DNA from: Streptomyces fragilis
GTDB taxonomy: Bacteria > Actinomycetota > Actinomycetes > Streptomycetales > Streptomycetaceae
NCBI RefSeq assembly: GCF_003112515.1
Contig: NZ_BEVZ01000002.1
Location: forward strand, 186,001-250,000
Length of the DNA: 64,000 bases
Reading direction: 5' to 3'
The notes below the pieces were generated by a model. It saw only the letters and a program-made list of their open reading frames with translations, searched no databases and was not told the DNA's origin. Positions 42,665 through 50,904 of this stretch are shown here, in pieces (the stretch's first letter is position 1; each line of letters opens with the position of its first letter). Position numbers and translations under genes: made by a program.

Positions 42665-43872
42665 GCCACAGCGGTTCTCTCCATGCGGGCCGGCTCGAAC
42701 ATCAGCGGCTCCGCCTCCTCGGCGCTCTGGGGCCGCAGCGGCGCCCACACCTCCAGCAGGAACCCGCCGTCGTCCTGGAGGCCCGCGGAGAGCCCGCCGC
42801 CGATGGCGGCCAGGCGGCACCGCAGGTTGTCCAGTCCGCTGCCGCCCGAGTGGTCGGAGAAGATCCGGCCGTGCTCGTGCGGCCGGTCGTTGGTCAGCCG
42901 CAGGCGGACCGTTTCGCCGTCCATGGCCGCCTCGATGGCGCACACCCGCACCCGGCTGTGCCGGAGGATGTTGGTGACGCCCTCGCGCAGCGCCGTCGCC
43001 AGGACGGTGTCGACCACCGGGTGCAGCCGTCCGCACTGCACGTCCACCCGCGCCCGCACGTCGGCGGCGGCCAGCACGGTCCCGGCGGACTCCGCCTCCT
43101 CGGTGAGCGACATGTCGCGGTAGCCGCTGGAGACCAGGCGCACGTCGGCCAGCGCCTGGCGTGCCACCTCGAGGACGGAGGCGATCTCCTTGCGCGCCGT
43201 CTCGGGACGCGTGGTGATCAGACGCTGGATGAGTTCCCCCTTCAGCGTGATGGCCGAAAGGCTGTAGCCCAGCAGGTCGTGCAGGTCGCGGGCGAACCGC
43301 AGCCGCTCCTGCGCCACGGCCATGCGGGCCAGCTCCTCGCGGGTGTCGTGCACCTCGCGGACCAGGTCGGTGAGGCGGGTCAGGCCGTAGATCACCAGAC
43401 CGGTCAGCGTGCCGGCGAGGGTGTAGTAGACCACCAGGTCGATCGGCGCCCCCGCCAGCAGGTTGTACACCGGGATGAACGCGATGAGCGCCCCGTAGCT
43501 CGGCCAGGCGTAGCGGGCCGGCAGCGTCAGCAGCAGGGAGGCCGCGAGCGGTCCCTCCATGCTGCCCCAGCTGACGCCGAACCAGGCCAGCGGCGCGAAC
43601 GTGAGCAGCGCCTGGAGCCCGAGCATCAGCGCCTTGCGGCCCGGCGGCCACTGCCGGGCCCCCGGTGAGGAGACCGCCAGCTGCACGCCGAACAGTGCGA
43701 GCACCAGCCCGACGCAGACGGTCAGTTCGCCCGCCGGCGGGCTGGTGCGCACCACGTTCAGCACCGTGATGGTGCCGTAGAGGACCAGGGCCACGACGAT
43801 GATCGCCTGCGCGAGCCGTGGAGCCGGTGCCTGCGTCCGGGGTGAGACCCGAAGGACGTTCCTCGTCGGCAT
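42661..43872 (-). CDS. Sensor histidine kinase (HisKA_3 family)
   Basis: 403 aa. Five to six membrane segments lie in the first 160 residues (for example IIVVALVLYGTITVLNVV and ASLLLTLPARYAWPSYGALI), then a coiled linker. The dimerisation box carries the phospho-His (RFARDLHDLLGYSLSAI), and the ATPase domain has GVTNILRHS (N box) and GSGLDNL (G box). It should phosphorylate the adjacent response regulator. There is no extracellular sensor domain, so the membrane bundle itself probably senses. Located between the PKS-starter genes and the YcaO operon, it may regulate the cluster. Confidence 0.92.
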   Translation of the reverse strand: MPTRNVLRVSPRTQAPAPRLAQAIIVVALVLYGTITVLNVVRTSPPAGELTVCVGLVLALFGVQLAVSSPGARQWPPGRKALMLGLQALLTFAPLAWFGVSWGSMEGPLAASLLLTLPARYAWPSYGALIAFIPVYNLLAGAPIDLVVYYTLAGTLTGLVIYGLTRLTDLVREVHDTREELARMAVAQERLRFARDLHDLLGYSLSAITLKGELIQRLITTRPETARKEIASVLEVARQALADVRLVSSGYRDMSLTEEAESAGTVLAAADVRARVDVQCGRLHPVVDTVLATALREGVTNILRHSRVRVCAIEAAMDGETVRLRLTNDRPHEHGRIFSDHSGGSGLDNLRCRLAAIGGGLSAGLQDDGGFLLEVWAPLRPQSAEEAEPLMFEPARMERTAVA

Positions 43873-43964
43873 CGCCGCCTCCTAGCGGGGGATCCGTGTG
43901 TGGCGGAACGCATGGTATGCCGTGACGCCGGACACAGGTCAACGGTTCGCAGCCGCCGCCGAAC

Positions 43965-46244
43965 TCAGACAAACAGGGGGATCGGGTTGATTTCCCCGTA
44001 TGGCGTGGGACGTGTCAGCCTGCCCAGCTCGACCGGGGTGTCGAACAGCCGCCCAGGGGCGAAACGCGCCCAGAAGTGACGCAAACCCGGGATGACGACC
44101 TTTACCACCGGAAGTCCCACGTCGGGACGGGTCTGGTCGAGCACCAGCATCTCCATGCCCCGGTCGCGGACGAGCCGCTCGGCGAACTCGACGTCCTCGC
44201 GCAGGTCCCCGCGGTGCGAAAAGGAGTAGGAAGCGGGGGTGCGCGGGGCTTCGGCCGGATCTTGGCGAAGGTATGGCTGATTCTCCACCGTAGCCCCGTG
44301 CCACCAGCGGGTCAGGTCCACGTCGTCGGATACCAGTTCGGCCGATTCCGCTTCCCCTGGCAACAACTGCGCGGCCTCGGTGACCGCCCTGCGCAGCGCC
44401 AGCCGCGGGTCGAAGTGGGCGCCGAACCCGAAGGAGACGCCCTGGACCGGTCCCGAGGCGCGCCGGGTCACCGCCGCCATGACCGGGATGCCGAAGTCGG
44501 CCGTCAGGTCGAGCACCCACAGTTCCCGGCCGAGCCGCTCGTAGGCGAGGCGGGTGCGGGCGAGCCACGGCTCGTCGAAGGCGTCGAGGTCCACGGCCGG
44601 CTGGCGGGTGCGGTTGTACCACCACAGGGCCACCGCGTCGCGTTCCACGAGCTCCAGGAACCCCTGGACGACGGCGTCCTCCGGGCTGCTGCCCGCCGCG
44701 TTCCCGTTGGAGTCCGCCCACGGCGCGCAGGCGACGCCGCCCGGCGGCGGGCCGAAGAACAGCATGGAGGTGGGCAGCAGCCGCTGGGCGCCGGCGGTCA
44801 GGGACCACACCGGCGTCCAGTCGACCGGCGCCTGCGGGTCGAAGGGCGGGGGGACCTGCTGGAACTGCGAGTGCAGCGGGTTCCACCGGGAGCGTTCCGC
44901 GAACTGCCGGTCGGCGAACAGCTGGCAGGCGTTGGGGTGCAGGGCCGCCTCGCCGAGCCCGGCGAGACTGTCGCGCACCACGGGCTCGTCGCCCTGCCGC
45001 GCGCCGCAGTAACGTTCCAGCGCCTCGCACAGCGCGCCGACCTCCGCCTCCTCGGGCGTCGTCCCCTTGCCGCCGCTGCGGCCGCGCAGACCGCCCCGCA
45101 GACCGGCCAGCGAACGGCTGTCGCCCAGGGCCAGGTTGCGGCCGGCCAGGTAGCGGTTCAGCCCCTCCGGGGACTCCGGGGCGGGCCGCAGCTCCGAGAC
45201 GATCCCGGTGACCGGGTCGGCCAGGTGGCGGTAGCGGGCCAGCACCGCCGAGGCGCTCAGCGAGCGGTGGTTGCCGCCCACCACACCCGCCTTGGGACTG
45301 GAGACCGGCACGAAGGGCCGCAGCACCTGCCGGCCGACCAGCCGCGGATCGCCGCAGACCGGGCACTGCGGCCGGCGGGACACCGGATGCCGCTCGGTGG
45401 CCAGGGTGCGGGTGTCCAGGGTGCACACCGCGCGCTGCCCCTCGTAGCGCATCCCCGCCACCCACTTCGCCGCCTCCAGCACCGCGGTGTGCAAACCCAG
45501 CGCCCGCACCGCGCCGAAGGAGACCTCCGGGACCGGGACCGTCCCGTCCAGCCCCAGGGCGTGCAGCACCGGCGCCGTCGAGGTGCGGTGCTGGCGCAGC
45601 CGGTGCGCCAGGCACGCCCAGCAGGCGGCCCCGTCCTCGCCGAACACCGGGCCCACCCAGGTCTCCGCGCCGGACGGCTTGGCCGGCAGCCAGACCCGGC
45701 CGGCCGCCCGGTGCCGGGCGTCCACCTCCGCGAGCCGGGGGTCGAGATAGTCGTCGCACAGCACGAGGGTCAGCGCCGCCTCGCCGGGCTCGTCGGGGCC
45801 GACCACCCGCAGACCGGCCGCCCGGCACCCGGCCACCGCCGCGGCCGGGTCGTGGCGTCCGCCCAGATCCACGACCCGCACCGCGTTGAGGCGGAAGGAG
45901 GCCGACGCGCTCGGTCCGTGCAGCCCCGCGAACTCCCAGTACGCCTCGGCCGCCGCGTCCGAGGCGGGGTCGTGGTAGCCGACCAGGTCGGCCCGCGCCA
46001 GGTCGGCGATCAGGCGCGCCGCGGTGGCCGGCGGCACCGTGGCCGCCGCCTCCCGCAGCACGTCCGACAGGGTGCGGGTGCCGTCCAGCAGCGCCGCGAG
46101 CGCCTGCACCTCACGGCCCTGCAGCGCCGTCGTCCCCCACTCCGAGAGGAGGTAGACGGCGTCGCCGTCTATGGCCTCCACCCGCAGATGTCTCTTGAAC
46201 CCCACCGGCAGCTCCGTGCCGGTCCCCCCGTCGGTGATGGTCAT
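43965..46244 (-). CDS. YcaO cyclodehydratase fused to TOMM leader-binding (E1-like) domain
   Basis: 759 aa. The N-terminal 350 residues form the E1-like/leader-binding part with two zinc Cys pairs (CWACLAH and CPVCGD). The YcaO domain follows, with ATP-binding acidic motifs in EAEVGALCEALERYCG and FLELVERDAVALWWYN, and the protein ends NPIPLFV, close to the Pro-rich YcaO C-terminus. Fused TruD-like enzymes use ATP to cyclise Cys/Ser/Thr of a precursor peptide to azolines. ATG 46244 overlaps the stop of the precursor gene. No azoline dehydrogenase, protease or RiPP transporter is seen in the window. An amide-modifying or scaffold role is possible. Confidence 0.9.
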   Translation of the reverse strand: MTITDGGTGTELPVGFKRHLRVEAIDGDAVYLLSEWGTTALQGREVQALAALLDGTRTLSDVLREAAATVPPATAARLIADLARADLVGYHDPASDAAAEAYWEFAGLHGPSASASFRLNAVRVVDLGGRHDPAAAVAGCRAAGLRVVGPDEPGEAALTLVLCDDYLDPRLAEVDARHRAAGRVWLPAKPSGAETWVGPVFGEDGAACWACLAHRLRQHRTSTAPVLHALGLDGTVPVPEVSFGAVRALGLHTAVLEAAKWVAGMRYEGQRAVCTLDTRTLATERHPVSRRPQCPVCGDPRLVGRQVLRPFVPVSSPKAGVVGGNHRSLSASAVLARYRHLADPVTGIVSELRPAPESPEGLNRYLAGRNLALGDSRSLAGLRGGLRGRSGGKGTTPEEAEVGALCEALERYCGARQGDEPVVRDSLAGLGEAALHPNACQLFADRQFAERSRWNPLHSQFQQVPPPFDPQAPVDWTPVWSLTAGAQRLLPTSMLFFGPPPGGVACAPWADSNGNAAGSSPEDAVVQGFLELVERDAVALWWYNRTRQPAVDLDAFDEPWLARTRLAYERLGRELWVLDLTADFGIPVMAAVTRRASGPVQGVSFGFGAHFDPRLALRRAVTEAAQLLPGEAESAELVSDDVDLTRWWHGATVENQPYLRQDPAEAPRTPASYSFSHRGDLREDVEFAERLVRDRGMEMLVLDQTRPDVGLPVVKVVIPGLRHFWARFAPGRLFDTPVELGRLTRPTPYGEINPIPLFV

Positions 46245-46594
46245 GCAAGCGCCGCCCCGGCCTCACCGGGAAGCGGCGCCATGATGGTGGCGCAGCCGTA
46301 ACAGCCGCCGGCCGCACCGGAGCCCGGCCGGTCCAGGTGGTCGATGACCAGGGTGCGGCCGATGCCGCCGTCGGCGAGGGAGGCGCCGAAGGCCTCCGCG
46401 AAGTCGTCCCCGTACACCGGCTCCGTCGCCGCGAACCCGAACTCGGCGAGGACCGTGACCGGGTCGCTCGTGTAGCGCTGCGCCAGCTCGGGCTCGAGGC
46501 CGGCGCGGGCGGTCAGGAGGGCGAAGCGGTGGTCGCCGGAGAGCGGGAGGGGGCCGGAGGCGGCCGGCGCGGAGAGGTGCGTGACGGTGTTCAT
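46241..46594 (-). CDS. RiPP precursor peptide with NHLP-like leader
   Basis: 117 aa. The leader looks like the nitrile-hydratase-related (NHLP) type: LEPELAQRYTSDPVTVLAEF, then a helical acidic stretch. It ends in a Gly-Gly just before the probable core C-Y-G-C-A-T-I-M-A-P-L-P-G-E-A-G-A-A-L-A (20 residues). The two Cys of C-Y-G-C and the Thr are candidate sites for the YcaO enzyme coupled 3' to it by ATGA. ATG 46594 with GGGGGATCACC upstream. The precursor class is inferred from its neighbour and from leader shape. Family-level similarity is not proven here. Confidence 0.75.
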   Translation of the reverse strand: MNTVTHLSAPAASGPLPLSGDHRFALLTARAGLEPELAQRYTSDPVTVLAEFGFAATEPVYGDDFAEAFGASLADGGIGRTLVIDHLDRPGSGAAGGCYGCATIMAPLPGEAGAALA

Positions 46595-46842
46595 GGTGAT
46601 CCCCCTGTGTTGGGTCGGACTCACGAAGCTGCGATCACTTCCCGATGGCCAGGATTCTGCTGGGCGCCGTGGCGGACGGCACAGTGCCGACGTCACCTGC
46701 GGGGCATGACATTTTCACGCCCGCCCACGTGACGCCCTCACTGGGACTCGAACGCCGCAGGTGCGAGGCTCGCCGCAGACTTCGCAGCAGCCCGTGCAGG
46801 CCCACAACGGACTTGCCGTACGCACCGAAGGAGGGACAGAAC

Positions 46843-47637
46843 ATGGAGATCCAGGTCCTGGGACCACTGGTGGCCCGTGAGAACGGGGTGTCCGTCGTCC
46901 CCACCGCGGCCAAGCCCCGGCAGATCCTGTCGCTGCTCGCCCTGCAGGCCGACCGGGTGGTGACGGTGGCGACCCTCATGGAGGAGATATGGGGGGAGGA
47001 CATCCCGCGCAGCGCGGCCACCACCTTGCAGACGTACATCCTCCAGCTGCGCCGCAAGATCGCCGCCGCGCTCGACGGCGACCCGTCCCGCCGGCCCAAG
47101 GACGTCCTGGTCACCCAGCACGGGGGATACCTCCTGCAGGTGCAGCCCGGCCAGATCGACGCCCACGAGTTCGCCCGGATCGCCGCGGCGGGACGCGCCG
47201 CGCACGAGGCCGGCGACCACCGCACCGCCTCCGACCTGCTGGGCAGGGCGCTGAGGATGTGGCAGGGCTCCGCCCTCGTCGACGTCCGGGTCGGCACCGT
47301 CCTCGAGCTGGAGGTGCTGCGGCTGGAGGAGGACCGGATGGCCGCGCTGGAGCGGCGGATCGACGCCGACCTGCGGCTGGGCCGGCACGCCGAGATCGTG
47401 CCCGAACTGCGGGTGCTGGTCGCCCGGCACCCCATGCACGAGAACTTCTGCGCCCAGCTGATGACCGCCCTGCACCGCGCCGGCGGCGCCTGGCGCGCCC
47501 TGGAGGCCTACCAGCGGCTGCGCGGCACCCTCGTCGACGAGCTCGGCCTGGAGCCCTCGGCCCGCCTGCAGCGGCTGCACCAGGCGGTCCTCTCCGCCGA
47601 CCCGGCCCTCGACCTCCCGGTGTCCGCCAAGCGCTGA
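46843..47637 (+). CDS. SARP-family activator (ActII-ORF4/DnrI type)
   Basis: 264 aa, the small SARP size. The N-terminal OmpR-like winged helix is MEIQVLGPLVARENG and KPRQILSLLALQADRVV, with the recognition region AATTLQTYILQLRRKI. A bacterial transcriptional activation domain follows, with YLLQV, DLLGRALRMWQG, RHPMHENFCAQLMTALHRAG and VDELGLEPSARL. SARPs bind TCGAG-like heptamers spaced 11 bp and recruit RNA polymerase. At least eight strong sites of this form occur in the window. ATG 46843 with AAGGAGGG. Divergent from the precursor/YcaO operon. Confidence 0.95.
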   Translation: MEIQVLGPLVARENGVSVVPTAAKPRQILSLLALQADRVVTVATLMEEIWGEDIPRSAATTLQTYILQLRRKIAAALDGDPSRRPKDVLVTQHGGYLLQVQPGQIDAHEFARIAAAGRAAHEAGDHRTASDLLGRALRMWQGSALVDVRVGTVLELEVLRLEEDRMAALERRIDADLRLGRHAEIVPELRVLVARHPMHENFCAQLMTALHRAGGAWRALEAYQRLRGTLVDELGLEPSARLQRLHQAVLSADPALDLPVSAKR

Positions 47638-47749
47638 CCCCGCGGGGGCCGGGCGCCCCGGCACCCGGCACACCGAGGGCGGACGGGGCGCCGGCGGCGT
47701 CGGCGAAGGGCCGCCGGGAGGGCCGAGGCGAGGGCCTTTTGACAGCCCC

Positions 47750-47781
47750 TCCAGCACGTCTCGAGGCAGCGTTCCTACGTT
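47750..47781 (+). promoter_or_regulatory. Predicted SARP promoter of the carboxylase beta gene (leaderless)
   Basis: TCCAGCA (47750) and TCGAGGC (47761) start 11 bp apart, followed by 8 bp and TACGTT (47776-47781), the best -10 in the set. The ATG lies 6 bp further on, with no ribosome site. Confidence 0.8.
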
Positions 47782-47787
47782 CGGCCG

Positions 47788-49377
47788 ATGACGATCCTCG
47801 AAGAAATCACCCTCGGCCGTGCCGCCCCCGACCTGCGCCGCGCCACCGCGGAACTGCGCCGCCTCAAGGAGGAGGTGAGCCGCGGTCCCGATCCGGCGGC
47901 CACCGAACGGCAGCACGCCAAGAACAAGCTGACCGCCCACGAGAGGCTCGACCTCCTCTTCGACGAGGGCACCTTCACCGAGATCGAGCCGCTGCGGCGG
48001 CACCGCGCCCACGGCTTCGGCCTGGAGGAGCGCAAGCCGCACGGCGACGGCGTGGTGATCGGCTGGGGCCTGGTCCACGGCCGCACGGTCTTCGCCTACG
48101 CGCACGACTTCCGCGTCTTCGCCGGAGCCCTCGGCGAGGCGCACGCCGCGAAGGTGCACAAGGTGATGGACCTGGCCGCCGACGCCGGGGCGCCGCTGGT
48201 CAGCCTCAACGACGGCGCCGGCGCGCGCATCCAGGAGGGCGTCACCGCCCTGGCCGGCTACGGCGGCATCTTCCGCCGCAACGTCGCCTCCTCCGGCGTC
48301 GTCCCGCAGATCAGCGTGATGCTCGGCCCCTGCGCCGGAGGCGCCGCCTACTCGCCGGCCCTCACCGACTACGTGTTCATGGTCCGCGAGACGGCGCAGA
48401 TGTTCATCACCGGCCCCGACGTCGTCCAGGCCGTCACCGGCGAGCGGATCACCCACAACGGGCTCGGCGGCGCCGACGTGCACGCCGGCACCTCCGGCGT
48501 CTGCCACTTCGCCTACGACAACGAGGCCGACTGCCTGGAGGACGTGCGGTTCCTGCTCGCGCTGCTGCCCTCCAACAACCGCGAGCTGCCGCCCGCCGTG
48601 CCCTGCGAGGACCCCGCGGACCGGCGCACCGACGCCCTCACCGACCTGGTGCCGGCCGACCCGGGCCGCAGCTACGACATCCGCGCGGTCATCGAGGAGA
48701 TCGTCGACGACGGGGAGACCTTCGAGGTCCACGAGGCGTGGGCGCCCAACGTGGTGTGCGCGCTCGCCCGGCTCGACGGCCACCCCGTCGGCATCGTCGC
48801 CAACCAGCCCTCGGCGCTGGCCGGCGTGCTGGACATCCACGCCAGCGAGAAGGCCGCCCGGTTCGTGTCGACCTGCGACTCCTTCAACATCCCGCTGGTC
48901 ACCCTCGTCGACGTGCCCGGCTTCCTGCCCGGCGTCGACCAGGAGCACAACGGCATCATCCGGCACGGCGCCAAGCTGCTGTACGCCTACTGCAACGCGA
49001 CCGTGCCGCGGATCTCCCTCGTCCTGCGCAAGGCCTACGGCGGCGCGTACATCGTCATGGACTCGCGGTCCATCGGCGCCGACCTGTCCTTCGCCTGGCC
49101 CACCAACGAGATCGCGGTGATGGGCGCCGAGGGCGCCGCCAACGTCATCTTCCGCCGTGAGATCGCCGCGGCCGACGACCCCGAGGCGGCGCGGGCCCGC
49201 CGCGTCGAGGAGTACCGCACCGAGCTCATGCACCCCTACTTCGCCGCCGAGCGCGGCCTGGTGGACGACGTCATCGACCCGGGGGAGACCCGCGCCGTGC
49301 TGATCCGCTCGCTGGCGATGCTGCGGGCCAAGCGGGCCGAGACGCCCTCGCGCAAGCACGGCAACGTGCCCACCTGA
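47788..49377 (+). CDS. Acyl-CoA carboxylase beta subunit (carboxyltransferase)
   Basis: 529 aa, PccB/AccB-type carboxyltransferase: HAKNKLTAHERLDLLFDEG, GAGARIQEGVTALAGYGGIF, MLGPCAGGAAYSPALTDYVF, VPGFLPGVDQEHNGIIRHGA and RKAYGGAYIVMDSRSIGADL. It carboxylates acetyl- or propionyl-CoA to extender units together with an alpha subunit from elsewhere and the epsilon subunit at 36078. Substrate choice cannot be read safely by eye. Sited just before KS-alpha, it fits malonyl-CoA supply. Confidence 0.92.
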   Translation: MTILEEITLGRAAPDLRRATAELRRLKEEVSRGPDPAATERQHAKNKLTAHERLDLLFDEGTFTEIEPLRRHRAHGFGLEERKPHGDGVVIGWGLVHGRTVFAYAHDFRVFAGALGEAHAAKVHKVMDLAADAGAPLVSLNDGAGARIQEGVTALAGYGGIFRRNVASSGVVPQISVMLGPCAGGAAYSPALTDYVFMVRETAQMFITGPDVVQAVTGERITHNGLGGADVHAGTSGVCHFAYDNEADCLEDVRFLLALLPSNNRELPPAVPCEDPADRRTDALTDLVPADPGRSYDIRAVIEEIVDDGETFEVHEAWAPNVVCALARLDGHPVGIVANQPSALAGVLDIHASEKAARFVSTCDSFNIPLVTLVDVPGFLPGVDQEHNGIIRHGAKLLYAYCNATVPRISLVLRKAYGGAYIVMDSRSIGADLSFAWPTNEIAVMGAEGAANVIFRREIAAADDPEAARARRVEEYRTELMHPYFAAERGLVDDVIDPGETRAVLIRSLAMLRAKRAETPSRKHGNVPT

Positions 49378-49404
49378 GCCGGCCACGGACGCATCCACGC
49401 GAAC

Positions 49405-49436
49405 ACGAGTCCGGTTCTAGGGGCCGGACGTTCCAT
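49405..49436 (+). promoter_or_regulatory. Possible degenerate SARP promoter of the minimal PKS operon
   Basis: ACGAGTC (49405) and TCTAGGG (49416) start 11 bp apart, followed by 8 bp and TTCCAT (49431-49436). Each heptamer deviates from the consensus, so this is the weakest site listed. Confidence 0.35.
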
Positions 49437-49569
49437 GGCTTCACCGGACACCGGCGGCCCGTCACGAAGGGGCCGCCGCCCGGGCTGGCCGGCCGAGGGG
49501 GTTCACACCCCCGGACCCCCTCCGGCCCGCCGACACCCAATCGCGACAGCACGGACGAAGGGATCGACA

Positions 49570-50904
49570 GTGACCCCCACAGTGCCAGCCGGCCGGAGCG
49601 CGGCCGCGCACCCGGCTTCGTCGAAGGCCAGGCAGACCACGCGCCGAGTCGTCATCACCGGCCTGGGCGTCGTCGCGCCGGGCGGGGTCGGTGTCAAGGC
49701 GTACTGGGACCTGCTCACCGCGGGCCGCACGGCCACCCGCAGGATCTCCTTCTACGACCCCTCACCGTTCCGCTCCCAGGTCGCCGCCGAGGCCGACTTC
49801 GACCCGCTCCTGGCGGGTCTGTCCCAGCAGGAGACCCGCAGACTCGACCGGGCCGCGCAGTTCGCGGTCGTCTCCACCCGCGAGGCGCTCGCCGACAGCG
49901 GACTGGAGATCGCCTCCCTCGACCCGGGCCGCGTCGGCACGGCCGTGGGCAGCGCGGTCGGCTGCACCACCAGCCTGGAGCGCGAGTACGCCGTCGTCAG
50001 CGACAGCGGCCGCAAGTGGAACGTCGACCACGAGTACGCGGTGCCCGAGCTGTACCGGCACTTCGTGCCCAGCTCCATCGCCGCCGAGGTCGGCAGGGCC
50101 GCCGGGGCGGAGGGACCGGCCGCGGTCGTCTCCACCGGCTGCACCTCCGGACTCGACTCGCTCGGCCACGCGGTGGAACTCATCCGCGAGGGCTCGGCCG
50201 ACGTCATGATCGCCGGAGCCACCGAGGCCCCGATCTCCCCGATCACCTCGGCCTGCTTCGACGCCATCCTGGCGACCACCCCGCGCAACGACACCCCGGA
50301 GAGCGCCTGCCGGCCCTTCGACCGCACCCGCAGCGGCCTCGTCCTGGGCGAGGGCGCCGCGATCCTGGTCCTGGAGGAGCTGGAGAGCGCCAAGCGGCGC
50401 GGCGCGCACATCTACGCCGAGATCGCCGGCTTCGCCTCCCGCTGCAACGCCTACCACATGACCGGACTCAAGCCCGAGGGCATCGAGATGGCCGAGGCCA
50501 TCGACGCCGCCCTCGCCGAGTCCCGCCTCGCGCCGGACACCGTCGACTACGTCAACGCGCACGGCTCGGGCACCAAGATGAACGACCGTCACGAGACGGG
50601 CGCCTTCAAGCGCAGCCTCGGGGAGCACGCGTACCGCACCCCGGTCAGCTCCATCAAATCGATGATCGGCCACTCGCTCGGCGCGATCGGATCCCTGGAG
50701 ATCGCCGCCTGCGCCCTGGCGATGGAGCACGGCGTCCTGCCGCCCACCGCCAACCTGCACGAGCCCGACCCGGACCTCGACCTCGACTACATCCCGCTCA
50801 CCGCCCGCGAGAAGAGGGCCGACGTGGTGCTCAGCGTGGGCAGCGGCTTCGGCGGGTTCCAGAGCGCCATGGTGCTGGCCCGTCCGGACAGGAGGACCGC
50901 ATGA
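49570..50904 (+). CDS. Type II PKS ketosynthase alpha (KS-alpha)
   Basis: 444 aa. After a 25-residue polar tail comes RRVVITGLGVVAPGG. The active-site Cys191 is in VVSTGCTSGLDS, and the His residues are in VNAHGSGTKMND and SMIGHSLGAIG. It condenses malonyl units on the ACP as a heterodimer with the CLF encoded next, which it overlaps (ATGA). GTG 49570 follows GAAGGGATCG. Chain length and folding cannot be deduced without alignment. Confidence 0.97.
   Translation: MTPTVPAGRSAAAHPASSKARQTTRRVVITGLGVVAPGGVGVKAYWDLLTAGRTATRRISFYDPSPFRSQVAAEADFDPLLAGLSQQETRRLDRAAQFAVVSTREALADSGLEIASLDPGRVGTAVGSAVGCTTSLEREYAVVSDSGRKWNVDHEYAVPELYRHFVPSSIAAEVGRAAGAEGPAAVVSTGCTSGLDSLGHAVELIREGSADVMIAGATEAPISPITSACFDAILATTPRNDTPESACRPFDRTRSGLVLGEGAAILVLEELESAKRRGAHIYAEIAGFASRCNAYHMTGLKPEGIEMAEAIDAALAESRLAPDTVDYVNAHGSGTKMNDRHETGAFKRSLGEHAYRTPVSSIKSMIGHSLGAIGSLEIAACALAMEHGVLPPTANLHEPDPDLDLDYIPLTAREKRADVVLSVGSGFGGFQSAMVLARPDRRTA

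Noticed and set aside
46595..46842. SARP box in the divergent region between the precursor and the SARP gene
   Set aside because: Only a single TCGAACG (46748) was found, without an 11-bp partner or a phased -10.
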